A stretch of DNA of 64,000 nt, from NCBI RefSeq assembly GCF_905147365.1, contig NC_056406.1:4600501-4664500 (forward strand), written 5' to 3'. The notes beneath the pieces are model-generated. The model did no database searches and was not told the origin of the DNA. It saw only the letters and a list, made by a program, of their open reading frames with translations. Positions 10,044 to 19,446 of this stretch are shown here, piece by piece (the stretch's first letter is position 1; each line of letters starts with the position of its first letter). Position numbers and translations under genes: made by a program. This DNA comes from Aricia agestis. Its lineage: Eukaryota > Arthropoda > Insecta > Lepidoptera > Lycaenidae.

Positions 10044-11279
10044 TCAGTATTTCTTTTTAAAGTTTCCGTCTCGACGAGAGGCGGTATGATATGTTTTATT
10101 AGCTTGTAGCCCGCTCCCTGAGGGACGAGGACCTCTGGGACGAAAATTCCTTCCTTGCGAAGGAAGACGTGGAAAATTATTAAAAATCGGTTGGTTTGGC
10201 ACACCTTGCGCAGGTTGCATAATAGAATTAAAGGGTGCAATATTTTGTGACGGTATATAATTATGATTGTATCCAAAATTTATTCCACTGTGCGGCAGTG
10301 GGAGTAGGTTCTGACCTTGCGCAGGTACAGTGTTGTAAAAATTTTCGGAAAAAGATTTTCTAGCTTGGATTTTATCAGATTTTTGAGGCCAAAAAACTTT
10401 ACAACTACCTCCATTTTTATCAATAACAGCCGAAAAATCGGTTTTATTAAATAAACTTTCACAAGTTGGGGGTATTTTTCGGAGGGTAGATTTAACAAAT
10501 TTATTTTTAACCGATTTCAATAAAGCGTCTCTGCGCTGCTGTATAATATCGGCTCGATGGCCACATGCCATTTGCAAAAGATCGTTTGAGATTTTACTAA
10601 ACTCCCCTTGCGTAAAAAGTTCGCAAATTTTAGATTCTACTGACTTCGCGTCAGTAACTTGCACTGAACTTAACCACGAAACAAAATCTTTAATTACTTG
10701 TTCCAATGCCTCATTTTGTTTGAGGATGGCTAATGAAATGGCTGCGAAACCACGTTCTGTATACGATAAATTTAAAGACGACTCATACGGTTTTAACTCG
10801 TCATTACAATCCAATTCTACAAAACCAGGATTTGCACAATACAATTTTTGTACGTCTGAATATCGTACTTCCGACCAATTATCGGTTTCAAAATGTTGCA
10901 ATGATTTTAGCTTTTCAATATGACTTAGCGAAGCTCTTTGTATATTTGGTTCCTTAACTATAGTAGAAACCGGCATAGAAAACGAAGGCTCAGATACAGG
11001 TGTTAACTGAGGCTGATTTAATTCGGCAGAGCCAGGTATTTCATGCACATTTTCATCTTCCAAATTAAAGTTTTCAAATAACTCACCGCTGATGTTAGCG
11101 TCCAGTATGTCTGCATCTGGACTATTGTCCTGCACGGCATTTTCACTGGGTAAAAAGTTACTTAAATAATTCTGAATGTTATTAACTTGTAAAATTAAAT
11201 TGTCTATAACTTCACTGTTATGACGTGGACGTTTTGCCGAAACCGAAAATAATTCTTCTGAATTATTGCGTTTATCCAT
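10044..11279 (-). CDS. DIRS gag-like ORF (ORF1)
   Basis: An uninterrupted frame of 411 codons starting ATG (MDKRNNSEELFSVSAKRPRH) just inside the right inverted repeat and ending TGA at 10044-10046. It is hydrophilic, with a probable coiled-coil start, a middle part with DFVSWLSSVQVTDAKSVESK and a Pro/Gln/Arg-rich C-terminus (FRPRGPRPSGSG) suited to nucleic-acid binding. It has no zinc knuckle. Its position 5' of the RT matches ORF1 of DIRS elements, which is thought to encode the Gag-like structural protein. The family was assigned from context, not from a recognised domain. Confidence 0.75.
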   Translation of the reverse strand: MDKRNNSEELFSVSAKRPRHNSEVIDNLILQVNNIQNYLSNFLPSENAVQDNSPDADILDANISGELFENFNLEDENVHEIPGSAELNQPQLTPVSEPSFSMPVSTIVKEPNIQRASLSHIEKLKSLQHFETDNWSEVRYSDVQKLYCANPGFVELDCNDELKPYESSLNLSYTERGFAAISLAILKQNEALEQVIKDFVSWLSSVQVTDAKSVESKICELFTQGEFSKISNDLLQMACGHRADIIQQRRDALLKSVKNKFVKSTLRKIPPTCESLFNKTDFSAVIDKNGGSCKVFWPQKSDKIQARKSFSENFYNTVPAQGQNLLPLPHSGINFGYNHNYIPSQNIAPFNSIMQPAQGVPNQPIFNNFPRLPSQGRNFRPRGPRPSGSGLQANKTYHTASRRDGNFKKKY

Positions 11280-11389
11280 AATTATTATTTATAATATAAA
11301 AATCTTAACAAAATATCTAAAAAGCGAACGGTAACACCGTTTAAAATTTTTAAAATACTAGAGAACCGCACGGATCAAAAAACAAACCG

Positions 11390-11602
11390 CCAATGAGCGC
11401 GCTGCTCTCGACATCCGACATTTATACTTTTTAAGTTTGACATCTAGATGTCAAGAGCAACTGACAGGTGTAAAAAGTCGTATGACGTTTAAGGGAAAAG
11501 AGATAGAAATAGAGAAACCGCCTCGGATTACAAAAAACAAACACGCTATCTCATAATATATATATATATAAATAGGCTTCGAGTTTGGAACAGTTTTTTA
11601 AT
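11390..11602 (-). repeat. Right inverted terminal repeat of the DIRS element
   Basis: Reverse complement of 6899-7102. The outer extension beyond it (TTTGGAACAGTTTTTTAAT, ending at about 11602) differs from the left extension and is the part matched by the second half of the internal complementary region. Confidence 0.9.
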
Positions 11603-11997
11603 ATCATATTATGTCAGCGTGTACCTAAACTGTTACCAGTATACTGGCCTAATCGCTTAGGCATATTATGCTCTTCGTGAAATATTTTGATTTGTCACAC
11701 TTGACAGTACACTGATATTTTTTAGAAACACAACCAATATGTAATCAGTGAAGCCAACCTGCAGATAATTTCAGATCGGTGGGAAACCAATAGAAAATCT
11801 AGAAGTGTCTACCGTCGCGCCATCTGGTGCAGATTCTAAACAATTCTAAAAAGAAAACAACCCATTATCGAGTAAATTTTCATATCCTTATCCTTGTCTG
11901 TCTTTGTCCTTGAAGCAGTAACGTTACGAAAAAATAACGATCTCTGATCAAGCGTTGCTCCTATAAAACAGGCTTTGGTATAATATAACGGCGTTAC

Positions 11998-12131
11998 AGT
12001 CTGTCAAGAAAGTCAAGAAATTAAAAAGTGGCAACATCATAGTGTAATCCGTTTCAAATCAATCTACGAAAAAAGGGATGACACTACGATTTTGTCACTT
12101 TTTAATTTCTTCACTTTCTTGACGGACTATA
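11998..12131. mobile_element. Small MITE upstream of roadblock
   Basis: The left end AGTCTGTCAAGAAAGTCAAG, followed by AAATTAAAAAGTG, is mirrored by CACTTTTTAATTTCTTCACT and CTTGACGGACT at the right. About 130 bp, no coding content. It lies about 320 bp upstream of the roadblock start codon, so it may sit in the promoter region. Confidence 0.7.
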
Positions 12132-12447
12132 GTTCCTTTTTTCGCCACGTTCATTTCAACTTTTAAAGCCTTGTCGAGGTATGTCGATAGAAGCTGCGAC
12201 GCGACGTTATGACGTATCGTAGTCTGTCGACCGTTGTCGATTGCCACTTGTTAGTTGTTTACAGACATTTGTTTACAGTTTTACACCCTTCAACTACGAT
12301 GATGGCAAACGAATAGGGTTTCTGCCAAACGAAGAAGAGGACTGATAAATGTCATTGTGACGGGTGACCATTGACGATTTACTTTCATTTGTATATTTGT
12401 GTCAAAATTATTGTTCAGCTTGTAAAGTTTAGTAAAAATAATTCAAA

Positions 12448-13381
12448 ATGGTGTGTATTACGCGAAAATTTATGGTTTTAACTACTAAATATCTGCAGGT
12501 GATTTATGGATTGATTTTTGTTCTAGGCTACTGAGGTCGAAGAAACCATCAAAAGGATTCAATCCCATAAAGGTGTAATGGGTGTCGTCATCGTTAACCA
12601 CGAAGGTTTGATCGATTCTTTTTTTTTTTTATGAAATAAGGGGGCAAAGAGCAAACGGGTCACCTGATGGAAAGCAACTTCCGTCGCCCATGGACACTCG
12701 CAGCATCAGAAGAGCTGCAAGTGCGTTGCCGGCCTTTTAAGAGGGAATAGGTTAATATAGTAAGGAAGGGAAAGGAATAGGGGAGGGAAGAGAGGGTATA
12801 GGGTAGGGGATTGGGCCTCCGGTAAACTCACTCACTCGACGAAACACAGCGCAAGTGCTGTTTCACGCCGGTTTTCTGTGAGAACGTGGTATTTCTCCGG
12901 GTCGAGCCGGCCCATTAGTGCCGAAGCATGGCTCTCCCACGTATATCTTTTACTTGTCGATTTTTTAACTTATACACGATTCTTTAACTTGTTAAATGCG
13001 ATGTAAACCAATAATTAGTAATATTGTATTGAACTTCGTTGCAGGTATTCCGATTAAAAGCTCTTTGGATAATGCAACCTCCGTTCTGTATGCTGGTTTA
13101 ATTGGTCAACTCACTGAGAAAGCTAAGAATGTTGTCAGGGAAATGGTAATTCATGTTTTTCAATAATTTTATGTAATATTTACTGACTAGACTTTGCGCA
13201 GCTGGTATCAAAGATACTATTGATAATAATTATCAGGTATGATTTATGTATTAATTATTACTGGTTGCAGGACTCAACAAATGAACTGTCATTTCTGCGA
13301 GTAAGGAGCAGAAGGCATGAGATATTGATAGCACCAGACCGAGAGTTTATTTTAATTGTTATACAGAATACATTGGACTGA
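12448..13381 (+). CDS. robl: Dynein light chain roadblock (LC7 family)
   Basis: Four exons: 12448-12450 (ATG only), 12527-12605, 13045-13145 and 13271-13381, totalling 294 nt (97 aa). All introns are GT-AG. The protein begins MATEVEETIKRIQSHKGVMG and contains VIVNHEGIPIKSSLDNA, YAGLIGQLTEKAKNVVREMD, STNELSFLRVRSRRHEILIA and ILIVIQNTLD. This is the full roadblock/LC7 fold, and Drosophila robl is also 97 aa. The product is a subunit of cytoplasmic and axonemal dynein that dimerises on the intermediate chain. A first exon holding only the initiator ATG is unusual but all frames agree. Intron 2 holds a SINE-like insertion. This is the best conserved of three roadblock genes in the window and presumably the housekeeping one. 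Confidence 0.95.
12619..12944 (-). mobile_element. SINE-like repeat, family A copy 1 (roadblock intron 2)
   Basis: Read on the minus strand it begins GTGGGAGAGCCATGCTTCGG, passes through CGGCGTGAAACAGC, a variable GGGAAGGG/CCCTACCC-rich middle and AAAAGGCCGGCAACGCAC, and ends CCCTTATTTCAT plus poly-A. Five other copies lie at 21177-21513, 22686-23010, 30724-31040, 38801-39109 and 60175-60470. The poly-A end and short length suggest a retroposon of SINE type. No tRNA boxes are obvious, so the class is inferred. Confidence 0.75.
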
Positions 13382-14386
13382 ACATCTGGCAGAAACCATT
13401 GGATTGAATTAATTCATGTTTTTCATTCCAATCAATCAAATAATACTTTAGTTTTAAGTGATATCATTTATTAATTTAGGAGTAAAATAATTTTCTGCAA
13501 TGCAATATGAAGATTAATTTCAGGGCTTGGAAAACGGTATTTTTTTTTTACCGGTTTGACGAATTTACCCATGGAACTTTTTGAAAAAGGGTCTGTTTCT
13601 CTAAATCGGTCTTTAAAATATGCACACAGCAAATAGATACTTCGATCAAGTCGCGACTCGCAGCCGACTTCATAAGTTAGTATCGTTTCCTATTTGCTTC
13701 CGCTCTGGAACGAAACTGTATGTCAAAATCGGTTTAACCCTTAAAATACGGGTTAATGTTGAACCGGTTTCGAGCCCTGATTAATTTCACAAAAATGAAT
13801 GCATGTATAAAATCAAAAGCTCTTTTTAATCGTAGTATTAAAAAAACGTATTTGTTTAGCACAATCATTACTTTGTTGTTTTGATCTATCAAATCAATTG
13901 GCTACATAATATGGAAGTAAAAGCTAAAAACCTCCCACAACCATGTTTTTATAGATGCCACAGAATTTTCAATTTTCAGAATTAATTAAATCATAATAAT
14001 ATAAATGTTCGACACTCATAATAAAAGTGCACTGCAAAAATAACTAATTCTAAGATTTTTTCATATTAAATTATTATCATAGGAAATCTTCATTTTTTAT
14101 TTTAATCCCAGGACCCTGATTCATAATGCCCCACTCAATTTCCCTGTGCAATGTGACCCAAACATTCACCTGGCTAACAGCACAGCACCTAGCACTTGAT
14201 TAACTTTCAATGCAATGGATAAGCATGTGGACTGTGGTACATGCTTATCCATATAAGTTGAATGGTAATTCTAAATTACTTTGCAGGTGAAAATAAAACC
14301 CAAAATCAGTTGTTGGTAAAGTTTATTTTTAATGCATCAAACCTGTTTTGAGACATGACATCACTTGTCCCATGAGGTTAATGACT
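13382..14386. other. Roadblock 3' flank, no further gene
   Basis: AT-rich sequence. Palindrome-like blocks occur near 13540-13780 ('accggtttgacgaa', 'ggttaatgttgaaccggtt'), suggesting an old inverted-repeat element. No ORF of interest. Confidence 0.4.
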
Positions 14387-16527
14387 TAGGCTCAACTCAC
14401 ACTGGAGCAGAGTCGAAGGCGGCATGACGTGGGATGTTTTTTGGCGTATGGCTTATTCATCTCTATTGCTCTATTACTTAAGGGGGCGACTAATCCAAAA
14501 TTGATTTTATAATTCATTTTTATACGTGAAAATAAGCCCCGAATAGATAGAGAATAGATACTACATTATATTATTTCCAAGAATTTGATCTAAGGCTTCT
14601 TACAGACGAATGGCACGTGTTGGCGGCAGTCGACGGCAGCCGTCGACAATTTATCACGCTTGCAGTTGTGACATACGTACGTCGTACCGCGTAAAGGTAA
14701 ATGTCCACAGGTCGGTATCGTACGCAACGGATGTCTCGCATCAAACGGATATTTTCTTGACAGTACGTCCACTAATATCGGCAGCGTACGGATTACCGAC
14801 TAGCCAGTATGTTTATCTCCTAATTAGTCCAAACAAAGTTCCTAAGTCAAAATTTCTGCTTTCGGCTTTTCAATCCACACTCCCCTTTTGAGCATTCACT
14901 CTACTACTGTGAAAAAAATATCCGTTTGATGCGAGATGTTCGTTGCGCACGATACCGATCTGTGGACGCTTACCTTTAGGCGGTACGTCACAAGTCACAA
15001 CTCGGGGCCTACCACGACCTCTAGCGACACCGTTTGACAGATGAGCAATATTACTTTAACGTCGAACTAGCGATCCTATAAAAGTTGATATTTCACAGCG
15101 GCTATAACAATGTTTTACATTTTTTAATTCTTTAGTAAAATTATATTTGAAAAGTGAGTATGGTAATGTTATTGTAATCTTACGAGGGCGGGATGAGAAG
15201 TAACTAGCCTATGCTATTTAAAATGTTAAAATTAAAAAAAAATGCATGTCATTTTTTAAATTCGTGTCTTTGGCCACCTGTGTTTTAATTTGAATTTGGT
15301 GGCGTGAAAATTTTATTGATTTTTTATTATTTAAAAATAAATTTCGTCAACTTTTTTGAATATGGATAAAATTGAACAAAGAGCGGTGATAAAGTTTCCT
15401 CACATGAAGGGGACATAGGGGAGAGATATCTATGATGAATCAAAACATGTTTTGGGTGAATCTGCTTAATCTTCTTATGCCACAGTAAAAAACTGGGTAG
15501 CTGAGTTTAAACGCGGTTGCATATGAGTCAAAGTTGAAGTCGCCCTGGACGTCCAAAAATCGTCACAACTCCGGAAATAGTCGTGAAAGTACATGTTATG
15601 GTTTTAGCAGAACGACGATTGAAGTTATCTGAAATAGCAGACACTATAGGTATCTCAAAAGGACGGATGCAACATATCCCAAGATAGGAATTAAATATGA
15701 AAAATTTACCGGCCCGTTACGTGCCGCAATTGCTTACGCATGATCAAAAAAGAATTAAAGAAAATCAATGAATTAAAGTATGATTTGCTGCCCCACCCAC
15801 CTTAATTGCCTGATCTAGCGCCATCAGACTTCTATTTATTCTCTTAGCTCAAAACTTTTTTGGGCGGACAGAAATTTGCCACAAATGATGAAGTTATAGC
15901 CGCGGTAGAGGAGTATTTTGTTGATTTTGAAGGCCTCGAAAAAAATAATTTTATAGAAGGCATTACTGCTTTAGAATTAAGATATAAAATTAATTTTATT
16001 ACGGAATTTCAAGTGTAGAAGTATTAGGCTAGTTACTTATCATCCCGCCCTCGTACAACAAGGTGTTCTGGAAACATGATATTTTTTCGAAAGGTCGTGG
16101 TAGGCCCCCTGCAAGCGTCATAAACTGTCGACGGCTGCCGTCGACTGCCGCCGACACGTGTCGTTCGTCTGTAACAACGATACACGATATCTTAAAATTT
16201 AAATTTGTTTTATATTTATCGAGTTATTAAGAAAAAACTAACTTGGCGATAATTCCGCGTCGTCCTTTTCCACCTGGCATATGAAAGACTGGCGTGAGTG
16301 TGAAGAGAGGACGATGTTTGATTTTTTGCGTTAGTCGCCCTCTTAAGTACAAATTTCTTAAGACCAAAAATATGGAGCCGTCGGAGCATGGTCGAAGCGC
16401 ACATTCGCTCATCAACGCTTCCATATTTTCAAAACAGAAATTTGTACTACAACAATAGAGATGAATAATATTATGCTTTGGTAAAAAACGTGACGCTTCA
16501 ACTCTGCCCCAGTGTGAGTTGAGCCTT
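14387..16527. mobile_element. Nested DNA transposons (outer and middle inverted-repeat elements)
   Basis: The outer element has ends AGGCTCAACTCACACTGG (14388) and CCAGTGTGAGTTGAGCCT (ending about 16526); similarity extends about 85 bp inward (ATTCATCTCTATTG on both sides). Inside it, a second element runs about 14601-16172, with TACAGACGAA...GGCGGCAGTCGACGGCAGCC mirrored at the right. Within its left part, 14680-14760 and 14906-15000 form another inverted pair (TCGCATCAAACGGATATTTT). A mariner lies inside all of these. Confidence 0.75.
15181..16055 (+). mobile_element. Internally deleted mariner element with dead transposase
   Basis: The ends TACGAGGGCGGGATGAGAAG (15181) and its reverse complement (ending 16055) are terminal inverted repeats of about 30 bp flanked by TA. 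A transposase relic starts with ATG at 15362 (MDKIEQRAVIKFPHMKGT, then a stop). It continues through KNWVAEFKRGC and, after frame changes, ends with SDFYLF and NDEVIAAVEEYFVDFEGLE. These match a mariner transposase N-terminal helix-turn-helix and C-terminus. The central catalytic region is missing. Confidence 0.85.
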
Positions 16528-16679
16528 AACAACCCAAGCTCTCAGATGAAGAACCAGGTCGCACGTGTGGCATTCTAGTGAGCTAGGGTTTTTAGCCATA
16601 ATAATATTTACTGATTGTCAATACTTAATGAAATGATATAACTATTCTTTAAAACTTGTTGTTACACTAAACTCTAAGG

Positions 16680-16852
16680 GTCAGCGCAGAGGAGCGCAGC
16701 GGATAGGATTTTACTAACGCACTTGAAAATAAACTTTAAAATTATGGCACTAAAGTGCGATAAGGGAGTCCCGCGTATCCTCGAGAACGCGCGAGCATTT
16801 CTTGTAAGGTTCAAGCATTTATGCTGCGCTCCGTTCCGTCTGCGCTAAAGGT
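16680..16852. repeat. Short inverted-repeat element
   Basis: AGCGCAGAGGAGCGCAGCGG at the left is mirrored imperfectly by CTGCGCTCCGTTCCGTCTGCGCT at the right. MITE-like, no coding content. Confidence 0.5.
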
Positions 16853-17521
16853 TAAAGTTTTGAATACCCTTTCTAGCTGATTAGACAGATATGCATAAAT
16901 TATAAGCTTAACTAGCTTTGATAGCAAGTTGAGTCTAAGGAGTTCGGTTTTTCAGAGCATGCTACTATGATGGCATAATTAGTCTCCAACGCAATAAAAA
17001 TATTTAAAAAATAATACTTTACCAATCCAGTGGCCATGTTGTTTTCTCTCTTCCAATGATGTTTGTTAGCTTGGTGTTTTGCTTTTGTGTGATTCACACA
17101 CATTTTTTTATATTTTAAGCATAAGTCCCATATTGGAATTTAAAACTAAGTTATTATTAAATAAAGATTTTTTTTCTCTGCAATTTCTTCTATTTCGAAA
17201 AATTTTCTTATTACTTTAAATCAGGTTCACATTTTATGAAGATTACTATTTTATATAACATTTTTTTTACACAAAAAGCTTCTTTTACAAAACTGCTTTC
17301 TTTATAGCTTGCATTATATAACTTTAAGCTGTTTTAGCTTGAGTCGTTCAATATTTCAGGCATCTTGTGCCACTGCAGTGTGGATCTTTTTAAAGCAAGG
17401 GTGTTAATTACTTTCACTAATAAAAATATTAATAATAATGTTTAAGCAAATGTAATTGTTATACAAGTTTTGTCTTTTTCATTAGATTAGATATGGCTTG
17501 ACAGACACAGACAACACATTA

Positions 17522-18074
17522 TAGTAGGGGAGGGGAAGGTGCTAATTTTGTAGTCACTCGAGCGTCATGGAGACCTAGTAGGTTTTTTACATTAGGTAAA
17601 ACTGAATGAAATAATTATAAGAGCGTTTTTATTTTAGCGGTGGGTTCAGAAACTGCAGCCATTTTAAAGTTTTGAAAAAGAAAATATATCCAGAAAATTG
17701 CTTATTTAGGTTAATTATAAATATATTTTAGACAACAAGGACTAAATCATTTACTTTAGTGCAAAATAAAATATCTGCGAAACTTAGTTAGGAAAATATG
17801 AAGCTTTATTTTTTTATATTTTAAAATGTCCCTACAGGCTTACCTAACCTTTGAATCGTCAGTGCTTTATATGGAAGCTTCTTTGGGGTATACTAAACAT
17901 CCCCTATCTTAATCTGACAGATTTGATGACATTTCAATATTTAAAAAAAAAATTAACCCACCATGTGACAAATCTGATTTCTATACCATGATAACTAGAC
18001 ACATGTTGGAAGTCTATACAAGCTTAATCTGACACCTTCGAGCTTATCCCGAAATCCCCTCTTCCCCTCCCCTA
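17522..18074. mobile_element. Probable MITE with TAGGGGAGGGGAAG ends
   Basis: AGTAGGGGAGGGGAAGG at 17523 and CTTCCCCTCCCCTATTA ending at about 18074 are inverted ends; the interior is AT-rich with no ORF. The flanking stretches 16853-17521 and 18075-19446 hold no recognised gene; the last few hundred bases are presumably the 3' untranslated region of the KH-domain gene. Confidence 0.5.
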
Positions 18075-19446
18075 TTACTGCTGTATACACTGGATCTTTT
18101 AATTGTAATAGATAACAGTTTACTTTATATTACATATTGGTCGCACTTGCACCATTATCATAAACAAGTTTTTATAGCTTGGCTTTTGGCCTCAATATTG
18201 AAGTGTCTTCACATTTAAGTTGTGTTGTTAATAAATTTGTTTATAAAATAAAATATGAAGAACAGCATCTTATCCATTGCCATACAAGGCATTTATCCAT
18301 TGCCAATCATTGGTGTTTGTCTTTCAAGTATTTTATATGAATAGATTGTTTGGACATGTTTTCCAATTAAAAATCGTTTTTTACATTTTAAAATTTTATT
18401 TAGTCACACATAGAATGTACTCGCTAGATTTCAATTCACATATAGATCTAAGAAGTTTTATGATAAATTAGGGGTATGTCATTACAACAAAATTTCAAGC
18501 TATACTAATTACCACAAATATTTCTATGCAATTAATTCTAGAACTTATTTTTGTTGGTGGTCAGAATTGCTTTAACAATTTGAAGAATGTTTTGATTATT
18601 ATTACCTTAATAATACTTTAAAATCTATTTTATATAGAATATAATTTTGACGCGCACATTTAACTTCATATCTTTTAAACATACTTATTGTTAAAATGTG
18701 TATTGCATAGTTTGATATTAAAAAAGACAACTATGGGACTTACTATTTTATAAATACTTTTTGTATGAATATAAATGTTTAGTCAATTTTTCTTTATTTG
18801 GAATTTAATTTGCTCAAATTAGTTTTAAAATGTGGATATCTCGTTTAGGTAATTTTTTTTTTTCGATATACTCACATCTTAATGCTTCTTTTGGGCAGCC
18901 CTGAAAGCACAACAATACTGATGAATGTTACTTGTGCACACATAACACATCAAGCTCTAACATGTATACATATTTTGTAAAAAAATTCACATGCCTGACG
19001 AGTCAGCTCAATACATCAGTCAGCAACAGTAAGATTTGTTTTTTTAGTCTTTTGGCTAAAATACACATGTTAGTGCTCAAAACTACCAATTTACTAATTT
19101 AGAATTCAGAGCCCTTACTTGTGTGATATTTTGAAATTATTAAAGGTTTGAAAAAGATGGCCAAAATAAAAACAAGGGAGAGATTTAAAAATTTATAATT
19201 ATTCATATAGTAATATGTAACATAAATCGTCAAGAACTAAAAAAATAACTGGACAAAAGGTGAACATAATGTTATAAAATAAAAAGTCTCAGAGTTCCTT
19301 TAAGAAGGATCTGTATGTCACTTATTTCATGTGGCGTTTAAAATATATATTTAATAGAAATAATAAAACTAAAATATGAGTAGAATAAAAATCATTTGCA
19401 TGACGGAACATAGCTAGAATTGTGACTGTAATGCGTATGAAGATGT

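Larger units (their letters stand above)
6857..11602 (-). mobile_element. DIRS-type tyrosine-recombinase retrotransposon, structurally complete
   Basis: An element of about 4.7 kb whose genes read on the minus strand: gag-like ORF (11279-10044), reverse transcriptase/RNase H region (about 10020-8442, decayed) and tyrosine recombinase (to 7492). Its ends are inverted repeats (6899-7102 and 11390-11592). An internal complementary region at 7150-7262 joins the complement of the extreme left end to the complement of the extreme right end. This is the defining layout of DIRS-1-like elements, which integrate through a recombinase and make no target-site duplication; none is seen here. The extreme ends were set from where the internal complementary region stops matching the flanks (about 6857 and 11602). 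DIRS-1 of Dictyostelium is of similar length. Confidence 0.9.

Noticed and set aside
15362..16018. Functional mariner transposase
   Set aside because: Early stops, frame changes and loss of the catalytic centre show it is dead.
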